Source: Coprousia sp963931435 | GTDB taxonomy: Bacteria; Actinomycetota; Coriobacteriia; Coriobacteriales; Coriobacteriaceae | Assembly: GCA_963931435.1 (NCBI GenBank) | Contig: OZ007012.1 | Coordinates: 1-64,000, forward strand | Reading direction: 5' to 3' | DNA length: 64,000 nt | Shown: positions 17,421-25,768 of the stretch, one piece after another | How the letters are laid out: each line of letters starts with the position of its first letter | How positions within the stretch are numbered: the first letter of the stretch is position 1 | Notes under the pieces: model-generated | Database searches by the model: none | Told to the model about the DNA's origin: nothing | Seen by the model: the letters and a program-made list of their open reading frames with translations, nothing else | Program-made: the position numbers and the translations under genes

Positions 17421-17448
17421 ATTGTACCGTATCTTGCACAGCTTGCAA
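17421..17448 (-). promoter_or_regulatory. Promoter of the tRNA-Ser cluster
   Basis: On the minus strand TTGCAA (17443-17448) and TACAAT (17421-17426) are spaced by 16 bp, about 14 bp upstream of the tRNA-Ser(GGA) 5' end. Confidence 0.7.
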
Positions 17449-17582
17449 ACGCCATTTTATGTGGAGACGAACAAAATCGTCCAAGGATGCAGGTGGGATA
17501 ATCATGCGAAGTCGCTGCGTAGAGGATGAGAGGTGTCTCCGGGTACATGGAGGCTGTAGAAAATGCAAGCCCGCCGCACCAG

Positions 17583-17775
17583 ATCGTCCGAACCGGCCTC
17601 GTGCACGGAGGTCGCGGCACGGGGACGCAGTGCGGGGGCGCAGGGGGCGTGGCGCGGTGCGCGGCACAGGGGCGCAGAACGGGAGCATGGCGCGTGGCTC
17701 GGCACGGGGGCGGCGCTCGGCGGCACGGGGCGTCACGGGAGCTGCGAGGCGGACCGGGCGCACGAGGTCGTCTAC
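17583..17775. repeat. G-rich degenerate repeat tract
   Basis: About 190 bp on the plus strand are dominated by variants of GGCACGGGG and GGCGCGGGG with very few C-runs or T-runs, giving strong G over C skew. It lies in the 380-bp gap 17408-17787 between the tRNA-Ser promoter and the PAP2 gene. No gene is visible. It could be a decayed repeat or a G-quadruplex-forming region. Confidence 0.45.
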
Positions 17776-17787
17776 AGGCCCCGGGGA

Positions 17788-18681
17788 TCATGCTCCTGAT
17801 GCCGTTGCATCCTGCGTCGCGCGGTTGTTGAAGAAGATCCTTTCGGCAAGCAGGATGACGGCGAAGGTCACGGCGAACCCACCCGCCACGTCGCTGAGAA
17901 AATGCGCCCCCATGATGATGCGCGAGACGGCGACGAGAGCGGGCACGGCGACGCCTCCCCAGAAGAGGGCGCCGCTCCAGCGTGCGAGCGCGGGGCGCAC
18001 GGCGGGCAGCGCGGTGACGACCAGGGCGCAGGCCGCGGCCGCCGTGTGCCCGCTGGGAAAGGAGCGGAACTCCTCAGGGGCGATGCCGAGGGCTGCGGCC
18101 GCCGTGCGTTGGCCCGAGCCGATATGCCACCATGGTTGAAACGCCACCTCGGGCGTTGTGACGATCAGGCGCATCCGGGGCCGAGCCCAGATCAGCTTGA
18201 GGGTGAAGACGATCAGGTTCTCGAGGGCGATGACGAACAGCAGAAAGCATGCGAAGCGCAGGAGCTCGCGTCTGGGTACGCTACGAAGGACCCTGATAGC
18301 GAGCGCATCGATCCCCGCGATCAGGAGAAGCGCCACGATGCCGCGCGCGGCAAGCGGGAGATCGAGCGTCGCGGCGGGCGCCGATGCCACGTAGGCGAAG
18401 GCGAGTGCGTTGAGTCCGCAGCCGAGGACGAGGAGCCCCGCCGCGCGGAAGCCGGCTCCAGGGCCGATGGAGCGGATGAAGAGCGCTCCGGCGACGGAAA
18501 CGGCTGCGGCGGCGGGAAAGTGTCCGTAAGCGGCGAGAAGGCGACCGAAGAGACTGCCCTGGTCGAGCAGATGCCAGGAGAGCGTGGGGTCGCAAAACGC
18601 TCCCGCGACGAAGCAGGCGGCGAGCGCGCCGAAGAGGATGACGGCGCGTCTTCGAGTGATGAGGGGGATCTCGTTGGGCAT
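17788..18681 (-). CDS. PAP2-family membrane phosphatase
   Basis: The protein has 297 residues when started at ATG 18681 (longer upstream frames overlap purB control DNA and lack family features). It has six or more membrane helices. The three PAP2 motifs are present: KLIWARPRM, FPSGHT and SRIIMGAHFLSD, which hold the catalytic His residues. Such enzymes remove phosphate from lipid phosphates such as undecaprenyl pyrophosphate or phosphatidic acid outside the membrane. The N-terminal helices before the core domain make it longer than minimal PAP2 proteins. It is divergent from purB. Ribosome site weak. Confidence 0.85.
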   Translation of the reverse strand: MPNEIPLITRRRAVILFGALAACFVAGAFCDPTLSWHLLDQGSLFGRLLAAYGHFPAAAAVSVAGALFIRSIGPGAGFRAAGLLVLGCGLNALAFAYVASAPAATLDLPLAARGIVALLLIAGIDALAIRVLRSVPRRELLRFACFLLFVIALENLIVFTLKLIWARPRMRLIVTTPEVAFQPWWHIGSGQRTAAAALGIAPEEFRSFPSGHTAAAACALVVTALPAVRPALARWSGALFWGGVAVPALVAVSRIIMGAHFLSDVAGGFAVTFAVILLAERIFFNNRATQDATASGA

Positions 18682-18892
18682 GGCGTTCCCGTGTCGGTAC
18701 GTGTTGGTTGAGTATACCCATCGTTCCCCACATCGAGCCCAGCCCTCCCTCGCCTTCCATTCGGACGCCTCGCACCGGGAAGGGGGTTGATCCGCACGGG
18801 CGCTGCGGGTCTGCGGGATGTTGATTTCATAACGCCGAGCGCGCCGACGCCCAACGGCGCGTGGTGCGTGGGGCGTGGGAAAGAGCATGCAG

Positions 18893-18898
18893 TACAAT
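18893..18898 (+). promoter_or_regulatory. Putative -10 box of purB
   Basis: TACAAT lies 58 bp upstream of the purB ATG. No clear -35 hexamer is seen. Confidence 0.4.
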
Positions 18899-18955
18899 AC
18901 AGGCGTCCAACGTTGCGCCCGCCTGCGTGGGGCGTCCGATGCGATAGGAGTCCGC

Positions 18956-20302
18956 ATGATCGATCGCTACACCCGGCCCGAGATGGGTCACATCTTCTCG
19001 CTGGAGAACAAGTACGCCATCTGGCAGGAGATCGAGGTGCTCGCCTGCGAGGCCCAAGCCGAGCTGGGCAAGATCGGCATCACCAAGGATGAGGCCGCCT
19101 ACATTCGAGCGCACGCGGCGTTCAAGAAGGACGAGGTCGACGCCATCGAGGCCGTGACCAACCATGATGTCATCGCGTTCCTCACCAACATGGGGTCCTA
19201 TATCGACGCCGAGATTCCCGAGGGCGAGCCCAAGCCCAGCCGCTGGGTGCACTACGGCATGACCAGCTCCGACTTGGGTGATACGGCGCTGTGCTACCAG
19301 CTCGTGCAGGCCACCGACATCATCATCGAGGACGTGAAGAAGCTCGGCGCCATCTGCAAGCGCCGTGCGTTCGAGGAGCGCAACACCCTCTGCGTCGGCC
19401 GCACGCACGGCATCCACGCCGAGCCGATGACCTTCGGCATGAAGTTCGGCAGCTGGGCGTGGGAGCTGCGCCGCGACCTCGATCGCCTCGTCGACGCGCG
19501 CAAGAACGTGGCGTTCGGCGCCATCTCCGGCGCGGTGGGCACCTACAGCTCCATCGACCCGTTCGTGGAGGAGTACGTCTGCGAGCATCTGGGCCTCGTG
19601 CACGATCCGCTGTCCACGCAGGTCATCAGCCGCGACCATCACGCCTACCTGGCCGGCGTGCTGGCCACCACGGCGGCCACCTGCGAGCGCATCGCCACCG
19701 AGATCCGCAACCTCCAGAAGACCGATACCCTCGAGGCCGAAGAGCCGTTCAAGAAGGGCCAGAAGGGCTCCAGCGCCATGCCGCACAAGCGCAACCCCAT
19801 CACCATGGAGAAGGTCTGCGGCCTCTCCCGCGTGGTGAAGGCCAACGCGCAGGTCGCCTTCGACAACGTCGCCCTCTGGCACGAGCGCGACATCTCCCAC
19901 AGCTCCGCCGAGCGCGTGGCGCAGGCCGACAGCTTCATCGCGCTCGACCACATGTTCCAGTGCCTCATCCGCGTGGTGGACGGGCTCATCCTCTACCCCG
20001 AGCAGATGAAGGCAAATCTCAACAAGACGCGCGGGCTCATCTTCTCCTCCAAGGTGCTGCTGGCGCTCGTGGACACGGGCATCACGCGCGAGGAGGCCTA
20101 CGCCATCGTGCAGGAGAACGCCATGGCCACGTGGCGCGAGGTACAGCAGTGCCAGGCCGGCACCACGTTCCGCGAGAAGCTCGAGGCCGACCCGCGCTGC
20201 ACCATCTCGGCCGAGAAGATGGACGAGATCTTCGATCCGTGGGACTTCCTCACCCGTATCGACCGCGTTTTCGACCGCCTGGAGGGGCTCGACTTCGCGT
20301 AA
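18956..20302 (+). CDS. purB: Adenylosuccinate lyase
   Basis: The protein has 448 residues, normal for bacterial PurB. The fumarase/ASL superfamily signature GSSAMPHKRNP lies about two thirds along, and the catalytic His regions GMTSSD and GRTHGIHAEP are present. It catalyses two fumarate-releasing steps of purine synthesis (SAICAR to AICAR, and adenylosuccinate to AMP). The ATG at 18956 is chosen for AGGAG six bases upstream; a longer frame from 18875 adds residues not seen in the family. purC lies 14 kb downstream, so the genes are not clustered. Confidence 0.96.
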   Translation: MIDRYTRPEMGHIFSLENKYAIWQEIEVLACEAQAELGKIGITKDEAAYIRAHAAFKKDEVDAIEAVTNHDVIAFLTNMGSYIDAEIPEGEPKPSRWVHYGMTSSDLGDTALCYQLVQATDIIIEDVKKLGAICKRRAFEERNTLCVGRTHGIHAEPMTFGMKFGSWAWELRRDLDRLVDARKNVAFGAISGAVGTYSSIDPFVEEYVCEHLGLVHDPLSTQVISRDHHAYLAGVLATTAATCERIATEIRNLQKTDTLEAEEPFKKGQKGSSAMPHKRNPITMEKVCGLSRVVKANAQVAFDNVALWHERDISHSSAERVAQADSFIALDHMFQCLIRVVDGLILYPEQMKANLNKTRGLIFSSKVLLALVDTGITREEAYAIVQENAMATWREVQQCQAGTTFREKLEADPRCTISAEKMDEIFDPWDFLTRIDRVFDRLEGLDFA

Positions 20303-20503
20303 GGGCGCTTCGCCCCAACGCGTCTTGAAAGTGCGCATGATGAGCGCCGGTCGTTTCGCGCGACCGGCGCCGCCTTTTGCGGGTGGCGAGGTGCTGGGCA
20401 GGCGAAGAGGTCTACGCGCGGCGAGCGCGGCGTCTTGTCGGCGAACGGCATGCTGCCTGCCATGTCGATTTGCCCCCCTCGCCTCGGTCTGGTTTGCTGG
20501 CGA

Positions 20504-20664
20504 TGTACAGAAACCCGGGTAGGGAACAGTTTAGGGAGCAGTCTTGTGCGCTCCTCAAGAAACTCCCTGGTAATCGTGGGTGTCTGTTCAGGTCGACATG
20601 CCCTCAGGCAGCCATTTTCGGGCCTCCAGCGCACTAGACTGTTCCCTACCCGGGTTTCTGTACA
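20504..20664. mobile_element. MITE-like element, copy 2 (161 bp)
   Basis: This copy has the best-preserved ends: the left 27 bases and right 27 bases are a near-perfect inverted repeat beginning TGTACAGAAACCCGGGTAG. Length and orientation equal copy 1 at 15995. It lies in the 3' gap between convergent genes, a common neutral insertion place. The 2-bp extension CG on both sides continues the palindrome, so the true boundary may be slightly wider. Confidence 0.78.
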
Positions 20665-20725
20665 TCGAGCGGCCGAGGCCTCGGACATCAGGCGGTCGAG
20701 GTTCCACGCGGCGTGCAGCCGCGGC

Positions 20726-20758
20726 TGGTTCAACGGGCGCAGTTGGTTCAACGGGCGC
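20726..20758. repeat. Tandem duplication, 18-bp period
   Basis: TGGTTCAACGGGCGC occurs at 20726-20740 and 20744-20758, separated by three bases. Non-coding. Confidence 0.6.
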
Positions 20759-21014
20759 TCGAGCGCCACCGAAGCGGTTGGGTGTCTCCGGTTTCATGTG
20801 CGTGGCGGATCCACATCATCCATCGAACGGGCCATCCATAGGGTGATCATCCGTAAAGCGAGCCATGGTTTTCACCGCAGCACGTCCTCGCCCGCCACGA
20901 CTCCGCGACCCGCTGAAGGCTCCTCCGCCCCCAGCGGGCAATCGCATGATACGGGAGCCCTATCAGAGAGGCGCTGAACAAGGGGACCGATCACGCGTTG
21001 GAGACGAGGGCCTC

Positions 21015-23042
21015 CTAACCGCCGTATTCGGCGAGGTAGTCGAGGATCTCCTGGCGCGAGTGCAGGTTGGTCTTGTCGTAGATGCGCTTGATGTGCGTGT
21101 GCACCGTGTTCTGCGAGAGCTGCAGCTCCTCGCTCACACGGGCCTGCGTGTGGCCGAGCGCGTAGAGGGTGAGCACCTCGATCTCGCGTCCCGTGAGGCC
21201 GAAGCGCTGACCCAGCTCGATGACCGAGGTGGCGATGTGCACGTCGGGCGTGACGCTGGGCAGGGGCGTCTTGCCCTCGGGCGCGATGCCCATGACGCCC
21301 ATGAGGGGAATGCGGCGGGCGGAAGAGCGCCCGGTTGCCTTGGGGGCCTTGGGGTGCGCGCCGCCCGGCGTCGTGCCACTAGCGGCGCTGTCCGCGGTGT
21401 CGCCTCCGGTTGCGTTGACGGGCGCGGGGGCTTCGGGGGCGGCGCGGTGGGTGGAAGGCGAGCTGTCCAGCGCGTTGCCGTTGGAGGGTTCGGCGCCGCC
21501 GCTGTCTGTGGAAGACGAAGGCGTGCGCGCTCCCTCGATGGCATCGGGTGCGGAATCGCAGGGTTCGATTGCAGCGTCGCCGCCCGCCGCGCCGGTGGAT
21601 ACGGAGATCCCGCCCACGGCGGCCTCGGGGGAGGTCGGGGCGTCCAGCACGCCGCCGCGGGAAGTTTCGGCGCCGCCGCCGGGGGATGGCGGCGTACCGC
21701 ACGCGGTTCCGCCGGCAACCGATTTGGAAGCACGGGGGTCTCCTGCGATGGCGCCGGCGTCGCCTGAGGAGGCCATCGGGGTTTTGGAGTCTCTGGTGCC
21801 CAGCGGAGGGTTCGCGGGCGCCGCGTCGGGTTGCGGGGTGGAGGAGGACCGCGTGGCGGCCTCTCCGGCCGCAAGGCCCGCGCGCACCGGGTCCGCCAGA
21901 AGCTGCGTGAAGACGATCTGCGCGGTCACGAGCAGGAAGGTGCACATCAGCGCCACGATGAGCGCGGCGTTGCCCGGCTCCGCCGCGCCACAGGCGACGG
22001 AGAGCGCCTCGCCACCGAGTGCGAGCAGGTTCATGGCGAGCCAGCCGATGGCGGTGTAGAAGTACGGGTCGCGCTCGCCGAAGCTCAAGAAAGCGACCGA
22101 GAGGTACCACACGAAGGCGCGCAGCAGCAGCGCGGCCACGCTGACGAGCGAGATGCCCAGATGCTGAGCACCGCCGCCGAGCGCGAGCAGGATGCACCCC
22201 GCCGCGCAGGTGAGCTGCATCGCGATCCAGGCGATGGTGGTGAGTGGACGCCCGGGGTCGAGCCAGGCGCGCTTGAGGCCCGCCACCGCCACGAGCAAGG
22301 TGATGAGCGTGGTAGCGAGGGCGGGCAGAAACGCCGGCTCGGGCGCGGAGGCGAGTGGGAACGCCAGCCCCATGCCGATGGGCACCGCGATGCAGCAGAT
22401 GCCCATGCCCGCTGCAGCCAGGTAGCCGCGGCTGGAGAAGCGCTGCTCGTTGGTGCCGAAATACGTCTCGGAGAGCGCGGGATCGGAATCGCTGAGCACG
22501 GGACGCTTGCGCGAGGCCTGCACGGGTGCGAACTGCGCGAACGAGAGCCCGAAGACGGCGGCGTAGCCCATGGCGGCGTTTCCGCAGAACACGAGGTTGA
22601 TGATCTCGCCCAGGGCGAGCGCGGCGAGCGCGATGCCGGCGACGACGGACGAGGCCGTCCCGCGCAGCTTACGCATCCAGTAGAAGCTCACGCGCGCGCT
22701 GCCGGCCAAGGCGAGCGCCTCGAGCAAGGCAGTGGCGACCGGGGGCACCGCGACATCGCCCGCAGTCAGGATGGTGAGGACGAGCGCGGCGATGCCGGCG
22801 ACGTGTATGGCCAGAAACGAGCCCCAGTGGACGGTCTTCTTCGAGAGGCGCCGCTGCGAGCGCGCGGCGAATGCAAGACCGGCGACGAGAATGCAGGCGA
22901 TGCCCAGCGCCACGTGGTCCACCGGCAGGCCGTGCACGTGGATGCCGGCGTCGAACAGCAGGCTCATCGCGGCAGATGAGAAAGCGAGTCCTGCGATAGG
23001 GGATGCCAAGGAGCCGAGTTCGCGTTCTGGCTGCTGGCTCAT
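21015..23042 (-). CDS. Membrane-bound LuxR-family transcriptional regulator
   Basis: The protein has 675 residues. Residues ~15-390 contain about ten to twelve hydrophobic helices and probably sense a ligand in or across the membrane. Residues ~395-590 are a long Ala/Gly/Pro/Ser/Thr-rich linker that looks disordered. Residues ~605-670 are a LuxR/GerE helix-turn-helix (LTGREIEVLTLYALGHTQ, then QNTVHTHIKRIY). There is no receiver domain. Such membrane LuxR proteins are expanded in Coriobacteriia and often sit next to respiratory reductase genes; here the aldehyde oxidoreductase module follows divergently. A GAAGGAGGG ribosome site precedes the ATG. Confidence 0.88.
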   Translation of the reverse strand: MSQQPERELGSLASPIAGLAFSSAAMSLLFDAGIHVHGLPVDHVALGIACILVAGLAFAARSQRRLSKKTVHWGSFLAIHVAGIAALVLTILTAGDVAVPPVATALLEALALAGSARVSFYWMRKLRGTASSVVAGIALAALALGEIINLVFCGNAAMGYAAVFGLSFAQFAPVQASRKRPVLSDSDPALSETYFGTNEQRFSSRGYLAAAGMGICCIAVPIGMGLAFPLASAPEPAFLPALATTLITLLVAVAGLKRAWLDPGRPLTTIAWIAMQLTCAAGCILLALGGGAQHLGISLVSVAALLLRAFVWYLSVAFLSFGERDPYFYTAIGWLAMNLLALGGEALSVACGAAEPGNAALIVALMCTFLLVTAQIVFTQLLADPVRAGLAAGEAATRSSSTPQPDAAPANPPLGTRDSKTPMASSGDAGAIAGDPRASKSVAGGTACGTPPSPGGGAETSRGGVLDAPTSPEAAVGGISVSTGAAGGDAAIEPCDSAPDAIEGARTPSSSTDSGGAEPSNGNALDSSPSTHRAAPEAPAPVNATGGDTADSAASGTTPGGAHPKAPKATGRSSARRIPLMGVMGIAPEGKTPLPSVTPDVHIATSVIELGQRFGLTGREIEVLTLYALGHTQARVSEELQLSQNTVHTHIKRIYDKTNLHSRQEILDYLAEYGG

Positions 23043-23069
23043 ACCGGGGTACCCTCCTTCGCTTGGATG

Positions 23070-23086
23070 TCACCTGTTTCAGGCGA
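23070..23086. promoter_or_regulatory. Inverted repeat TCACCTG-3-CAGGCGA upstream of luxR
   Basis: Seven-base arms separated by TTT, one mismatch, lie between the luxR start and the divergent gene. A similar half-site TCACCT/AGGTGA is seen upstream of the ferredoxin gene at 24830-24851. It is a candidate binding site of the LuxR protein; this is inference. Confidence 0.35.
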
Positions 23087-23160
23087 TTAGAAGTATACCT
23101 TGTACTACACTGGTTTTCATGTCACGAGCAGCGCGCCGGCGGCGCGCGGGAGGGGGAGCC

Positions 23161-24060
23161 ATGAGCAACGAAGCGGTCGACATGCCGCACGCTGGTGATT
23201 CGGGGCGTCCAGCGCCTCGGATGATGGATGCGGCCGTTGCGGAGGGGGCTGCCGTCGAGGAGGGCGCCCCCGCCCCCGGCGGCGCGGCCGCAGGCGGCGA
23301 GGTGCCGCAGGGCGCTGCGAGCGAGACGGCGGCAGGACCGGCGACGCCGGCGGCGGAGCCCGAGCTGACGGAGGAGGAGCGTGCGGCCATCCATGAGCGC
23401 AACGCGTTCATCCATGCCGCCGACGCGGCGCTGACCGATGTGCGCCAGCGCTCGTACGAGGGCAAGCTCACCACCACCGTGCGGTGGGCAAAGCGTTCGT
23501 TCGCGCCCGAGGGAACCGATGCCAAGGCTTTCGAGGAGCGGCTTATCTCCTATATCGAGGATCGCGACCATGCCGAGGCCAAGCCTGTCATGGGCCGCAT
23601 CACCGCGCCCAAGCCGCTGGACGTGGTCTACGAAGGGCAGACGTTCGGTCCCGACGAGCCCCTGCCCGATCTGGAGGTCGCCGACATCGCGCTCATGTAC
23701 GGCAAGAAGGGCGTCTATCTCTACTCAGTCGCCCTGCTCTCGCACAGCTTCGCCCGCGCGCTCTTCCTCTCCGCCGAGGACAACGACGTCGCGACGTTCG
23801 TGGACGTGGTGCGCTCCGAGTCGAGCATCTACCCGAGGCCCGTGGGCATCAACGCGTTCAAGAACCCGCCATACCTGTGGTCCCCTTCGCGCACCCGGTC
23901 CGTGTTCGATCAGGTGAAGGCGTCCGGCTCATTTGCCGATATCGCTGAGACCAAGGCGTCGAACGGTGTGAGCTACTACTATTCCACGATGTATCTGAGC
24001 GCGGCGCAGGCCGCATCGCTCGCCGAATGGGACGCCGTGGAGCGCAGGCGCAACCCGTAG
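23161..24060 (+). CDS. Conserved-looking hypothetical protein
   Basis: The protein has 299 residues. The first ~70 are a low-complexity Ala/Gly/Pro/Glu stretch; the rest looks globular and soluble with a regular mix of charged and aromatic residues (for example NAFKNPPYLWSPSRT). No signal peptide or membrane helix. I do not recognise a family. The ATG at 23161 follows a very strong purine run. It is divergent from the LuxR gene and precedes the NifU-like and oxidoreductase genes on the same strand, so a link to that module is possible but unproven. Confidence 0.65.
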   Translation: MSNEAVDMPHAGDSGRPAPRMMDAAVAEGAAVEEGAPAPGGAAAGGEVPQGAASETAAGPATPAAEPELTEEERAAIHERNAFIHAADAALTDVRQRSYEGKLTTTVRWAKRSFAPEGTDAKAFEERLISYIEDRDHAEAKPVMGRITAPKPLDVVYEGQTFGPDEPLPDLEVADIALMYGKKGVYLYSVALLSHSFARALFLSAEDNDVATFVDVVRSESSIYPRPVGINAFKNPPYLWSPSRTRSVFDQVKASGSFADIAETKASNGVSYYYSTMYLSAAQAASLAEWDAVERRRNP

Positions 24061-24216
24061 GAGCCGTAGCCGGTGCCGAGGCGGCGAGCGCCGCGGCACC
24101 GGGCGAAAGAAGATGACGGCGCCGTCGGGAGGCGCAAGCATTCCTCTTGCCCACCGGTGGCGGACACCGCCGTCCCCGTCCCCATACGCCCGACCGTACG
24201 ATCAAAGGAGGAATCC

Positions 24217-24807
24217 GTGCCCAAGCAACGCCTCACCGAGGATACGCCCTTCCTGCGCACCCCGGATATGTATCAGATCGAGAGAGACGCCCCCATCACG
24301 GACTACGACAAGAGGACCATCGACCTCATCGCCAGCGCGACCAACGGAGGCATCCCCGATAACGCCTGCGTGTTCGCGAGCGTGGGCAAGGAGAAGCGCG
24401 GAACCGTGCAGATGCAGCTGTTCGCCCAGGTTGATCCCGATCAGGATCGGTTCGGCGAGGTCGGGTTCCGCAGCCATGGGTGCCTGGCCGCCATCGGGTG
24501 CGCCACGGCGGTGGCCCAGCTTCTGCGCGGGCGCACCATGGACGAGGCCCTGGCGATCACGGAGGACGACATCGTGGCGCTCACGGGTCCGCTGCCGACG
24601 AGCCGCAAGTACACGCTCGTGTTCGCACTCGAGGCGGTGCGCGCGCTCGTGGGAGACTACTACCTGAGCGTGAAGGACTGCACCCTCGCCGAGCTGGATG
24701 CCAAGCTGCCCTGCGAGCGCCTGAGCATGCCGTGCATGCTCACCGAGAACTGCTCGCTGCGCGACAAGCGGGTGGACCAGGAGCTGCGCGAGACCGGTCA
24801 GATCTAG
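24217..24807 (+). CDS. IscU/NifU-like iron-sulfur scaffold protein with Cys-rich C-terminus
   Basis: The protein has 196 residues. The central segment FRSHGCLAAIGCATAVAQLL resembles the NifU N-terminal/IscU scaffold motif around a conserved Cys. The C-terminal ~40 residues carry four further cysteines (in CTLAELDAKLPC, MPC and ENC), which ordinary IscU proteins lack. The GTG start at 24217 has AAAGGAGG five bases upstream. Its place just before the four-cluster ferredoxin and the aldehyde oxidoreductase suggests a role in building or delivering their Fe-S clusters. Family assignment moderate. Confidence 0.7.
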   Translation: MPKQRLTEDTPFLRTPDMYQIERDAPITDYDKRTIDLIASATNGGIPDNACVFASVGKEKRGTVQMQLFAQVDPDQDRFGEVGFRSHGCLAAIGCATAVAQLLRGRTMDEALAITEDDIVALTGPLPTSRKYTLVFALEAVRALVGDYYLSVKDCTLAELDAKLPCERLSMPCMLTENCSLRDKRVDQELRETGQI

Positions 24808-24829
24808 GGCTGCTACCCGTGCTTTTTGA

Positions 24830-24851
24830 TCACCTACCCCAAAACAGGTGA
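24830..24851. promoter_or_regulatory. TCACCT/AGGTGA inverted repeat upstream of the oxidoreductase genes
   Basis: TCACCT (24830-24835) and AGGTGA (24846-24851) are separated by 10 bp. AGGTGACA recurs at 24926-24933 between CGCGTAC (24914-24920) and GTACGCG (24937-24943). These repeated words suggest binding sites, perhaps of the LuxR regulator. Confidence 0.4.
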
Positions 24852-24985
24852 CACGCTCGGCAGGTGCCTGCCCGCCTTGTTGTGGAGAAATTACCCGCAA
24901 GCAGGGTATCCCTCGCGTACTCAAAAGGTGACAATGGTACGCGTAAAGATGCGCGTATCGCCTGCGCGCGCGTCATATCGACCAA

Positions 24986-25008
24986 ACGGCGGACACGGTG
25001 TCCGCCGT
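24986..25008. promoter_or_regulatory. 23-bp near-perfect palindrome upstream of the ferredoxin gene
   Basis: Eleven-base arms (ACGGCGGACAC and its complement) flank one central G. The site ends 21 bp before the ferredoxin ATG. It could be an operator or a leader-RNA hairpin. The 9-mer GGCGGACAC also occurs at 24159-24167 upstream of the NifU-like gene. Confidence 0.55.
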
Positions 25009-25029
25009 GCCAGTAAAGGGGAGGGAACT

Positions 25030-25752
25030 ATGAACGAGAACACCGCCTTGGATCAGGTGGGTTCCGGCGCGGATCGCCTCGACTCCTTCTTCACCCGTCG
25101 CGGGTTCGTGAAGGTCTCGAGTGCGTTCGTTGCGAGCATGGTGGCTCTCGGCCTGCTTCCGGAGACGGCGGCGGCGACTCCTGCGAGCTCGGAGGGATCG
25201 ATCAACTACTATGCGACCCCTAGTCACGTGCTCAAGGTTGACCGTGCCCGCTGCACCGGATGCCAGCGCTGCGAGATGAGCTGCACGCTCACCAACGACG
25301 GGGTTTCCCAGCCGGCGGCCGCGCGCCTGCACGTGCGCGACCAGATCAACTTCGGCAACGGCCTGGATACCGGTGACGGTATCTACTACTCGCAGGAGTG
25401 GCAGGTCCGCACGTGCCACATGTGCAAGACCGCGCTGTGCCAGACGGCCTGCCCGCATGGCGCCATCACCACCAACGACAACGGCATCCGCGTGGTGGAC
25501 ACCGAGAAGTGCGTCGGCTGCGGCACCTGCGTGACGGCCTGCCCGTACGATATGCCCGTGGTGAACACCGTGACGGGCAAGTCCTCGAAGTGCATCGCGT
25601 GCGGCCGCTGCGTCGAGCAGTGCCCGAACGGCGCGCTTGAGCTCATCGAGTGGGAGGACGTCAACCATTCTTCCGGCCCGACCCGCTTCGAGACCACGTT
25701 CCCGCTGGTGAGCGAGACGCAGGACTTCGTCGGCGGCGGCCACGTCGCTTAA
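25030..25752 (+). CDS. Tat-signal ferredoxin subunit with four [4Fe-4S] cluster motifs
   Basis: The protein has 240 residues. The N-terminus has FTRRGFVKVSS then a hydrophobic stretch and AAA-TP, a typical Tat signal with a likely cleavage near residue 50. Four Cys clusters follow: CTGCQRCEMSC (from C75), CHMCKTALCQTACP, CVGCGTCVTACP and CIACGRCVEQCP. This resembles the electron-transfer subunits of respiratory oxidoreductases such as E. coli YdhY next to YdhV. It lies 16 bp before the aldehyde oxidoreductase gene and probably carries electrons between that enzyme and the cytochrome. The Tat signal implies the folded subunit works outside the membrane. Confidence 0.9.
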   Translation: MNENTALDQVGSGADRLDSFFTRRGFVKVSSAFVASMVALGLLPETAAATPASSEGSINYYATPSHVLKVDRARCTGCQRCEMSCTLTNDGVSQPAAARLHVRDQINFGNGLDTGDGIYYSQEWQVRTCHMCKTALCQTACPHGAITTNDNGIRVVDTEKCVGCGTCVTACPYDMPVVNTVTGKSSKCIACGRCVEQCPNGALELIEWEDVNHSSGPTRFETTFPLVSETQDFVGGGHVA

Positions 25753-25768
25753 GTGAAGGAGAGTAGCA

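Larger units (their letters stand above)
20303..21014. other. 712-bp intergenic region with MITE copy 2
   Basis: Between purB and the LuxR regulator (which converge) no gene is seen. The region holds MITE copy 2 and an 18-bp-period duplication. The remainder has no recognisable feature. Confidence 0.7.

Noticed and set aside
15995..20664. The MITE-like repeats as relatives of the IS110-type element
   Set aside because: End sequences differ (TGTACAGAAA versus ATATGAGCTG) and IS110-type enzymes do not use such terminal repeats in the same way.
20338..20769. Short proteins encoded across MITE copy 2
   Set aside because: The frames depend on the repeat itself, lack ribosome sites and occur similarly at copy 1, so they are repeat translation, not genes.
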